Assembly (NCBI GenBank): GCA_019232735.1
Contig: JAFANL010000160.1
Span: 1 to 5,087, forward strand
Length of the DNA: 5,087 nt
Origin: Aquitalea sp.
GTDB lineage: Bacteria; Pseudomonadota; Gammaproteobacteria; Burkholderiales; Chromobacteriaceae
Reading direction: 5' to 3'
A model generated the notes under the pieces. That model had not been told where the DNA came from. It saw only the letters and a list, made by a program, of their open reading frames with translations, and did no database searches. The first letter of the stretch is position 1. Every line of letters starts with the position of its first letter. Positions 1 to 5,087 of this stretch are shown here, in pieces. A program made the translations under genes and the position numbers.

Positions 1-34
1 CTCGGCCAAACGCAGAGCGCCGCACTCCGCATCA
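1..34. other. Sequence downstream of hemB, possible start of a next gene
   Basis: These bases follow the hemB stop codon on the minus strand. The hemB stop is followed directly by further ATGs in the arrangement TGATGATG, so an ATG at 35-33 would overlap the stop by one base and stay open to the window edge. Another minus-strand frame that runs through the hemB end is also open here and ends in a run reading GALRLAE. No terminator hairpin is visible before the edge, so hemB may be followed by a co-transcribed gene. The stretch is too short to identify a protein or to choose a frame. Confidence 0.15.
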
Positions 35-1039
35 TCAGCCGCGACGCAGCACGCGCGCCGCATCCAGCGCAAAGTAGGTCAGGATGCCATCGGCACCGGC
101 GCGCTTGAAGGCCATCAGGCTTTCCATCATGCACTTCTCTTCGTTCAGCCAGCCGTTCTGGAAGGCTGCCTTCAGCATGGCGTATTCACCAGACACCTGA
201 TAGGCATAGGTCGGCACACGGAAGGTATCCTTCACGCGGCGGATTACGTCCAGATACGGCATGCCCGGCTTGATCATCACCATGTCGGCGCCCTCTTCCA
301 GATCCATTGCCACTTCCTGAATGGCTTCGTCCAGATTGGCCGGGTCCATCTGGTAATTGTTTTTGTCCGCCTTGCCCAGATTACCGGCCGAGCCCACCGC
401 ATCGCGGAAGGGACCGTAGAAGGCCGAGGCATACTTGGCCGAGTAGGCCAGAATCTTGGTATGAATGAAGCCGGCTTCTTCAAAGGCATCGCGCAGTGCG
501 CCGATGCGGCCATCCATCATGTCGGACGGGCCAAATACATCCACCCCGGCTTCGGCATGGCACAAGCCCTGACGGATCAGCACCTCGGTCGTTTCATCGT
601 TCAATACATAGCCGTTGTCGTCGATCAGGCCATCCTGACCATGCACTGTATACGGGTCCAGCGCACCGTCCGTCATCACGCCCAGCTCTGGGAAACGCTG
701 CTTGAGCGCACGCACCACGGTAGGGACCAGACCATCCGGGTTGTAGGCCTCCTGTGCGGCATTGTCCTTGCCGGTTTCAATCACCGGGAACAGCGACAGC
801 ATGGGAATGCCCAGTTCCAGTGCCTGCTCGGCGGTATACAGCAGCTTGTCCAGACTTTGTCGTACCACGCCCGGCATCGAGGCGACGGCCTGCTCACGGT
901 TTTCACCTTCCAGCACAAACACTGGATAGATCAGGTCATTGGCAGTCAGTACATTCTCGCGCATCAGGCGACGGGAGAATTCATCCTTGCGCATGCGACG
1001 CATGCGGGTAGCGGGGAAATAGCGGTTAGCAAAAATCAT
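35..1039 (-). CDS. hemB: Porphobilinogen synthase (delta-aminolevulinic acid dehydratase), Mg-type
   Basis: HemB condenses two molecules of 5-aminolevulinate into porphobilinogen in the cytoplasm, the first common step of heme and other tetrapyrrole synthesis. The predicted protein is 334 residues, the usual family length. The two active-site lysines are visible: K202 in YSAKYAS and the Schiff-base K257 in MVMIKPGMPYLD. The signature GPSDMMDGR and the C-terminal RAGADGILTYFA are intact. In the metal-site region the three zinc-binding cysteines of the E. coli type are absent. It reads DGALDPYTVHGQDG followed by IDDNGY, as in the magnesium-dependent Pseudomonas-type enzymes. I chose the ATG at 1039 because the protein then begins close to the family N-terminus (MIFANRYFPATRMRRMRKDE), with GGAAG five bases upstream. 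The frame stays open upstream, with in-frame ATGs at 1051, 1075 and 1141; the last has a much stronger Shine-Dalgarno match. The function is certain; the start is likely but not proven. Confidence 0.96.
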   Translation of the reverse strand: MIFANRYFPATRMRRMRKDEFSRRLMRENVLTANDLIYPVFVLEGENREQAVASMPGVVRQSLDKLLYTAEQALELGIPMLSLFPVIETGKDNAAQEAYNPDGLVPTVVRALKQRFPELGVMTDGALDPYTVHGQDGLIDDNGYVLNDETTEVLIRQGLCHAEAGVDVFGPSDMMDGRIGALRDAFEEAGFIHTKILAYSAKYASAFYGPFRDAVGSAGNLGKADKNNYQMDPANLDEAIQEVAMDLEEGADMVMIKPGMPYLDVIRRVKDTFRVPTYAYQVSGEYAMLKAAFQNGWLNEEKCMMESLMAFKRAGADGILTYFALDAARVLRRG

Positions 1040-1141
1040 CAGAGCTTCCATCACAAGTGACAATGGCAATGCCATGAATTGTACGCCTGTTATCCCCTCA
1101 CTGGCTGCGTCATTCCCATTCCGGCAACACGGCAGGGACAT

Positions 1142-1151
1142 TCCTCCTCCT
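1142..1151 (-). promoter_or_regulatory. Strong Shine-Dalgarno-like purine run before an upstream in-frame hemB ATG
   Basis: On the minus strand the bases before the ATG at 1141 read AAGGAGGAGGA, a very good match to the anti-Shine-Dalgarno sequence at close to normal spacing. The ATG is in frame with hemB and there is no stop before 1039, so its use would add 34 residues (MSLPCCRNGN... to ...VMEAL). Those residues do not resemble any HemB N-terminus I know. The match may be chance, or may mark a real longer leader or isoform. Confidence 0.3.
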
Positions 1152-1400
1152 TCTGTCCATGCCAGATGCAAACCAGTCGACCTACTCGGACATCAATCCC
1201 ACCAACGCATTAGTAAAAATCATATCAACCATTCGCATGACTCATACTTACTGGCAATGTGTGTTGCGTAAAAACCGCATTTTTATTAGACAAACTGTAG
1301 AATTCACTAAAATGCAACAGTTAAAATACCTAGAAAAACAGCAAAAACAACAGCAATCACATCATTGGCAACACAGTTTTCCGAATCATCATGAACTTTT

Positions 1401-1461
1401 AAAAAAACAGCAAACTATTGTTTTATATGAAAAATTAAAGAATAAACAAAGCTGTTTTCTT
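1401..1461. repeat. Compound inverted repeat in the A-rich gap
   Basis: The outer arms are AAAACAGC (1404-1411) and its exact complement GCTGTTTT (1451-1458), with further A:T pairing outside after one mismatch. Nested inside, TTGTTTTAT (1418-1426) pairs with ATAAACAA (1442-1449) with one bulged base, leaving a loop of about 15 bases. The left outer arm is part of the second copy of the AAAAACAGCAAA direct repeat. AT-rich DNA forms such dyads by chance, so the role is unknown: an operator, a structured porin leader RNA or nothing. Confidence 0.35.
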
Positions 1462-1598
1462 ATCTTCACACCAGGAAACAAAAATTTTCAGATTTCATTT
1501 TGTTAATAAATGTTCGTTGACGGTTACAAGTGCGTTTCGCACACTCAGCCCCGTTGGTGAAATCAAGTTTTTACATGGCTTGCTTTACGCCGCGCCCA

Positions 1599-1621
1599 GC
1601 CTGCCAACAGATCAGGCAGGC
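1599..1621 (+). promoter_or_regulatory. Stem-loop in the porin 5' leader
   Basis: GCCTGCC (1599-1605) and GGCAGGC (1615-1621) form a perfect 7-bp GC-rich stem around the 9-base loop AACAGATCA. It lies 15 bases upstream of the porin ribosome binding site, followed by an unpaired A-rich stretch (ACACAAAAAAC). There is no T run after it, so it is not an intrinsic terminator. 5' stem-loops of this kind are known to stabilise outer-membrane protein mRNAs such as E. coli ompA, and A-rich single-stranded leaders are common small-RNA targets. A role of either kind here is inferred only. Confidence 0.5.
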
Positions 1622-1651
1622 ACACAAAAAACTATTAAAGGATTTAGAGGA

Positions 1652-2758
1652 ATGAAAAAACTCGTACTCGTTGCTGCCATTGCAGCAGCCATGCCCGTAT
1701 TGGCCCAGGCCGATGTCACCATCTACGGCTCCGTGCGTGCCGGTCTGGACAGCCTGCAATACAATGGCAAGACCACGACTGGTGTGGATGACTACAACAG
1801 CCGTATCGGTTTCAAGGGTAACGAAGATCTGGGCAACGGCCTGAAAGCCGTTTGGCAACTGGAAAACGGCTTCGCCGTGGATGGCGTGGCCAGCAAGAGC
1901 GGTTCCGGCACGGGCACCCTGGCCAACCGTACCAGCTTTGTCGGCCTGGAAGGCAGCTTCGGTAAGGTCACCCTGGGTAACCAGCTGGACATCTTCAGCG
2001 AAACCGAAGCAACCGATAACCTGTATGGCCCGCGCCGCGACAGCGTAGGCATTCCCTTCCCGCTGTACGAAGGTAGCGACATCTTCGGTGCCTATGGCGA
2101 TGGCTTTACCAAGAACGGTGTTCGCTACGACAGCCCGGACCTGCATGGCTTTACCGCCATTGTTGAATATGGCGCAGGCGAAAGCCGCTCCAGCACCACC
2201 GGCAAGCAAACCGGCAACAACTTCGGTGCGCGTCTGGCCTACACCAATTCCGGTTTCTTTGGCGCTTACGCCAATATGACCCAGCTGAATGTACTGGGCT
2301 CGGACAAAAACAGCACCGTACACCGTGTTGAATTCGGCTATGACGCCAACAATCTGTACCTGGCCGCTACCGTGCAAAAGGCTGCACTGTATGGCAACGC
2401 CTGGGCTACCAATTCCGATGGCAGCTATGCCATCTCCAACCTGTCCAGCTTCGGCATTGCCAATACCGGCCTGAACAAGCTGACCAGCCGCGCCTGGGCA
2501 ATCAATGCCGCCTACACCATTGGCGCATTCAAGCCGTCCATCGTCTACTCCAAGCGCAGCAGCGTGAAGGTGGATGGTCAGTCGCAAGACTGGGGTGCCA
2601 GCCAGTGGGCTGCTGCCGTGGATTACTCGCTGAGCAAGCGCACCATGATGGAAGCCGGTTATGGCCAAGTGAAGGAAAACAACGGTGCTGCTTCTGCCCT
2701 GGGCCTGAGCGATGCCAAGACCACCCTGACCTGGGTAATGCTGAAGCACAACTTCTAA
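1652..2758 (+). CDS. Outer-membrane general porin, Neisseria/Burkholderia type (Gram-negative porin family)
   Basis: The product is a trimeric beta-barrel diffusion channel expected in the outer membrane, passing small hydrophilic solutes. It has 368 residues, typical for the family. Residues 1-20 are a clear signal peptide (MKK, hydrophobic stretch, ending VLAQA), cleaved before D21 to give a mature N-terminus DVTIYGSVRAGL. Family signatures are GFKGNEDLGNGLKAVWQLE (residues 53-71) and the NRTSFVGLEGSFGKVTLGNQ stretch (92-111). The last strand ends LTWVMLKHNF, with the terminal phenylalanine recognised by the Bam assembly machinery. The ATG at 1652 was chosen because the signal peptide starts there and AAAGGA (1637-1642) lies nine bases upstream; AGAGG right before the ATG is too close. 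The open frame extends upstream to 1517, but only through non-family sequence with a TTG start. It appears monocistronic, with a long leader and its own terminator. Substrate or ion selectivity cannot be read from the sequence, so no symbol is given. Confidence 0.93.
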   Translation: MKKLVLVAAIAAAMPVLAQADVTIYGSVRAGLDSLQYNGKTTTGVDDYNSRIGFKGNEDLGNGLKAVWQLENGFAVDGVASKSGSGTGTLANRTSFVGLEGSFGKVTLGNQLDIFSETEATDNLYGPRRDSVGIPFPLYEGSDIFGAYGDGFTKNGVRYDSPDLHGFTAIVEYGAGESRSSTTGKQTGNNFGARLAYTNSGFFGAYANMTQLNVLGSDKNSTVHRVEFGYDANNLYLAATVQKAALYGNAWATNSDGSYAISNLSSFGIANTGLNKLTSRAWAINAAYTIGAFKPSIVYSKRSSVKVDGQSQDWGASQWAAAVDYSLSKRTMMEAGYGQVKENNGAASALGLSDAKTTLTWVMLKHNF

Positions 2759-2798
2759 GCGGACGATGTCCGGCTGGTTCCTTTGAAGAAAGTCATTT

Positions 2799-2826
2799 GC
2801 CACCGCCCTGCCGCGGTGGCTTTTTT
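2799..2826 (+). terminator. Intrinsic terminator of the porin gene
   Basis: GCCACCGC (2799-2806) and GCGGTGGC (2813-2820) form a perfect 8-bp GC-rich stem with a 6-base loop, followed at once by six T residues. It lies about 40 bases past the porin stop. There is no matching T run for the minus strand, so it is directional and serves the porin transcript. Confidence 0.92.
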
Positions 2827-2854
2827 CATTCTGACCACGGAAATACCTGGCAAT

Positions 2855-2880
2855 AAAAAACGGAGCCTTGGGCTCCGTTT
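2855..2880 (-). terminator. Intrinsic terminator of dnaJ
   Basis: CGGAGCC and GGCTCCG (2861-2867 and 2871-2877) form a 7-bp stem with a 3-base loop, extended by three A:T pairs on the outside. Read on the minus strand the stem is followed by six T residues (complement of 2855-2860). It starts 22 bases past the dnaJ stop codon. On the plus strand only TTT follows, so it may act as a weak backup for porin transcripts. Confidence 0.9.
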
Positions 2881-2902
2881 GATCTTTGCTGAAACAGCAG
2901 GC

Positions 2903-4030
2903 TTATTCGAAGAAGTCGCGCAGCTTGTCCATGAAAGACTTGGATCGTGGATTGTGGGTAGCCACATCACCCTGGCTGATGGCATCGAACTCACGCAGCA
3001 GTTCTTTCTGACGCTCGGTCAGCTTGACCGGAGTCTCCACCACCACATGGCAGTGCAGATCGCCATAATCGGTGCCACGTACCGCTTTCACACCCTTGCC
3101 ACGCAGGCGGTAGACCCGACCGCTTTGTGTTTCGGCGGCGATCTTTACCTTGGCCATGCCGTCCAGCGTAGGGATTTCGATTTCGCCGCCCAGTGCCGCC
3201 GTGGCAAAGGAAATCGGCATTTCGCAATGCAGGTCCATGCCATCGCGCTGGAACACCGCATGCTGCTTGATGTGGGTCACCACATACAGATCGCCGGACG
3301 GACCACCGTTCTGGCCCGGCTCGCCTTCGCCGGACAGACGGATACGGTCGCCTTCGTCCACACCGGCCGGAATCTTCACGTTCAGTGTCTTGTTGGTCTT
3401 CTTCTGACCGGCGCCATGGCAGCTGGTGCAAGGGTCGCTGATCTGCTTGCCGGTACCGTGGCAAGTCGGGCAGGTCTGCTGGATGGAGAAGAAGCCCTGG
3501 CTCATGCGGACCTGACCGTGACCACCGCAGGTGGAGCAGGTCTTGGGCTGGGTACCCGGCTTGGCACCGGTACCGTGGCAGACTTCGCAGTCCTCATGCG
3601 AAGGAATGCGGATCTGCTTCTCGCAGCCGCGCGCGGCTTCTTCCAGCGAAATGTCCAGGTTGTAGCGCAGGTCGGCACCACGGTAGACATTGGAACGGCC
3701 GCCACCGGCTCCACCACGGCCACCGCCAAAGATGTCGCTGAAAATATCGGCAAAATCACCAAAGCCGCCAAAGCCGGCACCACCACCGCCAGCCCCGGCT
3801 TGCGGATCTACCCCGGCATGGCCGAACTGGTCGTAGGCACTGCGCTTCTGGCTGTCGGAGAGGATTTCATAGGCCTCTTTGACTTCCTTGAATTTCTCTT
3901 CTGCTTCCTTGCTGTCCGGATTGCGGTCCGGGTGATACTTCATCGCCAGCTTGCGGTAAGCCTTTTTGATGTCGTCCTCGGAGGCATCACGATTGACGCC
4001 GAGCACATCATAAAAATCTTTTTTGGACAT
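2903..4030 (-). CDS. dnaJ: Chaperone protein DnaJ (Hsp40, type I)
   Basis: DnaJ binds unfolded polypeptides in the cytoplasm, passes them to DnaK and stimulates DnaK ATP hydrolysis. The 375-residue protein has the complete class I layout. The N-terminal J domain (about 1-70) has the HPD motif at residues 33-35. A glycine/phenylalanine-rich region follows (about 75-118). The zinc-finger domain has four CxxCxGxG repeats starting at C148, C165, C187 and C201, with all eight cysteines present. The C-terminal substrate-binding and dimerisation domains end in KSFMDKLRDFFE. Length is normal (376 in E. coli). The start at 4030 gives the standard MSKKDFYDVLGV; the upstream GAGAG is only a modest ribosome binding site. 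It lies 130 bases downstream of dnaK on the same strand, so co-transcription is likely, possibly tuned by the hairpin between them. No frameshift or missing residue was seen. Confidence 0.98.
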   Translation of the reverse strand: MSKKDFYDVLGVNRDASEDDIKKAYRKLAMKYHPDRNPDSKEAEEKFKEVKEAYEILSDSQKRSAYDQFGHAGVDPQAGAGGGGAGFGGFGDFADIFSDIFGGGRGGAGGGRSNVYRGADLRYNLDISLEEAARGCEKQIRIPSHEDCEVCHGTGAKPGTQPKTCSTCGGHGQVRMSQGFFSIQQTCPTCHGTGKQISDPCTSCHGAGQKKTNKTLNVKIPAGVDEGDRIRLSGEGEPGQNGGPSGDLYVVTHIKQHAVFQRDGMDLHCEMPISFATAALGGEIEIPTLDGMAKVKIAAETQSGRVYRLRGKGVKAVRGTDYGDLHCHVVVETPVKLTERQKELLREFDAISQGDVATHNPRSKSFMDKLRDFFE

Positions 4031-4093
4031 GGTGTTTCACTCTCTGGCCGCGACCACCCGGTCCGGCAGGCAATGATCTTCTTAACATGGCAA

Positions 4094-4137
4094 AGGCACA
4101 GAGGCCGGTGGAGCAGTCTCCGCCATTCCCTGTGCCT
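4094..4137 (-). promoter_or_regulatory. Long hairpin between dnaK and dnaJ, possible attenuator or processing site
   Basis: In the leftward transcript AGGCACAG (complement of 4137-4130) pairs with CTGTGCCT (complement of 4101-4094). The stem continues inward through G-U and G-C pairs, a small two-by-two internal loop, then GGCGGAG against CTCCACC with one C-A mismatch, closing on the 4-base loop ACTG. In all about 17 pairs form in 44 bases. Only three T residues follow the stem (the first one paired), so termination should be partial at most. Its place, about 23 bases after the dnaK stop and 63 before the dnaJ start, suggests it limits read-through or protects the dnaK 3' end. This role is inferred. 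Confidence 0.5.
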
Positions 4138-4160
4138 CGTTCAATCAGCAAGCTTGCGGC

Positions 4161-5087
4161 TTACTTCTTGTCTTTGACTTCTTCGAACTCGGCATCCACC
4201 ACGTCGCCTTCGTCCTTGGCCTTGCCTGCATCGGCAGCGCCCTGGCCGGCTTCAGCCTGCTGGGCCTGGGCGTACATGATCTCGCCCAGCTTCTGGCTGG
4301 CCTTGGCCAGTTCTTCGGTCTTGGCTTCGATGACGGCCTTGTCTTCGCTCTTCACCACTTCTTCAGCGGCCTTGACGGCGTCTTCGATCTTGGCCTTTTC
4401 AGCAGCGTCGATCTTGTCGCCATGCTCGGACAGGGATTTCTTCACGCTGTGGATCAGGCCTTCCGCCTGGTTACGCGCAGTCACCAGCTCGTGCAGCTTC
4501 TTGTCTTCCTCGGCATTGGCCTCGGCATCCTTCACCATGCGCTGGATTTCCTCTTCGGACAGACCGGAAGAAGCCTGGATGGTGATGTTGGCCTGCTTGC
4601 CGCTGGCCTTGTCCTTGGCCGATACGTGCAGGATACCGTTGGCATCGATGTTGAATTCCACTTCGATCTGCGGAATGCCACGCGGTGCCGGCGGAATGTC
4701 GCCCAGATTGAACTGACCCAGGCTCTTGTTGGCGGCAGCCTTTTCGCGCTCGCCCTGCAGCACGTGAATGGTCACGGCAGTCTGGTTGTCATCCGCGGTG
4801 GAGAAGGTTTGCGAAGCCTTGGTCGGGATGGTGGTGTTCTTCTGGATCAGCTTGGTCATCACTCCACCCAGGGTTTCGATACCCAGCGACAGCGGGGTCA
4901 CGTCCAGCAGCAGCACGTCCTTGCGATCACCCGACAGTACCGAACCCTGGATCGCGGCACCAACAGCCACGGCTTCGTCCGGGTTCACGTCCTTGCGCGG
5001 TTCCTTGCCGAAGAATTCCTTCACCGCGTCCTGTACCTTGGGCATGCGGGACTGACCGCCCACCAGGATCACGTCGGTGATGTCGGA
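4161..5087 (-). CDS. dnaK: Chaperone protein DnaK (Hsp70), C-terminal half, 5' end outside the window
   Basis: DnaK is the ATP-driven cytoplasmic chaperone that binds hydrophobic peptide segments with DnaJ and GrpE. The window holds the last 308 codons; the frame is open to the right edge, so the gene is truncated by the window, not broken. Aligned by the linker to E. coli DnaK (638 residues), the fragment begins near residue 332. It contains the end of the nucleotide-binding domain (MILVGGQSRMP and VNPDEAVAVGAA) and the conserved interdomain linker VLLLDVTPLSL (about 4884-4916). The beta substrate-binding domain follows (GIETLGGVMTKLI, then NIDANGILHVSAKDK), then the helical lid. A disordered Ala/Gln/Gly-rich tail ends in DVVDAEFEEVKDKK, the EEVKDKK tail that is conserved in proteobacterial DnaK. 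The ATG at 5072 is an internal methionine, not the start. dnaJ follows downstream. Confidence 0.98.
   Translation of the reverse strand, partial: SDITDVILVGGQSRMPKVQDAVKEFFGKEPRKDVNPDEAVAVGAAIQGSVLSGDRKDVLLLDVTPLSLGIETLGGVMTKLIQKNTTIPTKASQTFSTADDNQTAVTIHVLQGEREKAAANKSLGQFNLGDIPPAPRGIPQIEVEFNIDANGILHVSAKDKASGKQANITIQASSGLSEEEIQRMVKDAEANAEEDKKLHELVTARNQAEGLIHSVKKSLSEHGDKIDAAEKAKIEDAVKAAEEVVKSEDKAVIEAKTEELAKASQKLGEIMYAQAQQAEAGQGAADAGKAKDEGDVVDAEFEEVKDKK

Larger units (their letters stand above)
1040..1651. other. Divergent intergenic region between hemB and the porin gene, A-rich core
   Basis: This 612-base gap holds the leaders of two divergent genes and no gene I can support. From about 1261 to 1500 the plus strand is about 43% A, 28% T and only about 29% G+C by hand count, far below the flanking genes. 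It contains a 12-base direct repeat AAAAACAGCAAA (1334-1345 and 1403-1414) and a compound dyad at 1401-1461. Possible plus-strand promoter pieces are TAGACA (1287-1292) with TAAAAT (1308-1313), at a short 15-base spacing, and TTGACG (1517-1522) with only a poor -10 match, CACACT (1540-1545). Neither is convincing. I could not find a clear hemB promoter. The A-rich block could be an upstream promoter element or a site for a nucleoid protein; this is inference from composition alone. Confidence 0.6.

Noticed and set aside
461..1060. 199-codon plus-strand open frame opposite hemB
   Set aside because: It is a shadow of hemB, with no ribosome binding site evidence and no recognisable domain.
1040..1171. 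hemB start at 1171, the furthest upstream ATG
   Set aside because: It would add 44 residues unlike HemB and has no good ribosome binding site. Only the ATG at 1141 merits consideration as an alternative.
1517..1651. N-terminal extension of the porin frame
   Set aside because: It would place 45 residues before a clear signal peptide and start at a TTG with no ribosome binding site. The segment also contains the leader hairpins.
1571..2803. 410-codon minus-strand open frame opposite the porin
   Set aside because: It mirrors a well-supported porin gene, has no recognisable domain, and its start lies in the terminator stem. Long antisense frames are common opposite biased GC-rich codons.
4148..4157. 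Palindrome GCAAGCTTGC just after the dnaK stop
   Set aside because: Ten bases with no loop and no T run; likely chance.
2783..4177. 464-codon plus-strand open frame opposite dnaJ
   Set aside because: The opposite strand encodes a full DnaJ with all motifs. This frame starts ahead of the porin terminator and crosses both terminators and the dnaK-dnaJ spacer.
4087..4716. 209-codon plus-strand open frame opposite dnaK, rich in Ser/Ala/Leu
   Set aside because: Its composition is what the antisense of Glu/Lys/Ala-rich DnaK lid sequence gives. It looks membrane-like only by artefact.
1..5087. tRNA or rRNA genes, CRISPR arrays, insertion sequences, toxin-antitoxin or phage genes
   Set aside because: I looked on both strands and saw no cloverleaf, spaced repeats, transposase motifs or terminal inverted repeats. 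The window is core housekeeping sequence plus a porin.

Overview
The window looks like ordinary chromosomal core sequence from a betaproteobacterium. The best fit is the Neisseriales (a Chromobacterium/Aquitalea/Vogesella-like genus). This is inferred from a Neisseria-type trimeric porin starting DVTIYG after signal cleavage, a metal-binding region of HemB in the magnesium rather than zinc form, and a dnaK-dnaJ pair. Coding DNA is clearly GC-rich, apart from one A-rich intergenic gap. No taxonomic search was possible.

Layout, left to right. hemB (minus strand, 35-1039) makes porphobilinogen synthase. A long non-coding gap (1040-1651) separates it from a divergent outer-membrane porin gene (plus strand, 1652-2758). 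The middle of this gap is very A-rich, and its right end carries the porin leader with a perfect 7-bp hairpin just upstream of the ribosome binding site. A 144-base convergent gap (2759-2902) then holds two separate intrinsic terminators, one for the porin and one for dnaJ. dnaJ (minus, 2903-4030) is complete. Upstream of it is the 3' half of dnaK (minus, 4161 to the right edge). A long imperfect hairpin lies between dnaK and dnaJ.

How the genes relate. DnaK and DnaJ are chaperone and co-chaperone, transcribed leftward in the usual dnaK-then-dnaJ order. HemB belongs to tetrapyrrole synthesis, and the porin is a separate monocistronic outer-membrane gene. Nothing ties these three units into one system.

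I did not find a new biological system, mobile element, CRISPR array, or tRNA/rRNA gene here. The items most worth a second look are regulatory: the hairpin between dnaK and dnaJ, the hairpin in the porin leader, a strong Shine-Dalgarno-like site before an alternative hemB start, and the A-rich gap with its repeats, dyad and unusually long open frame.
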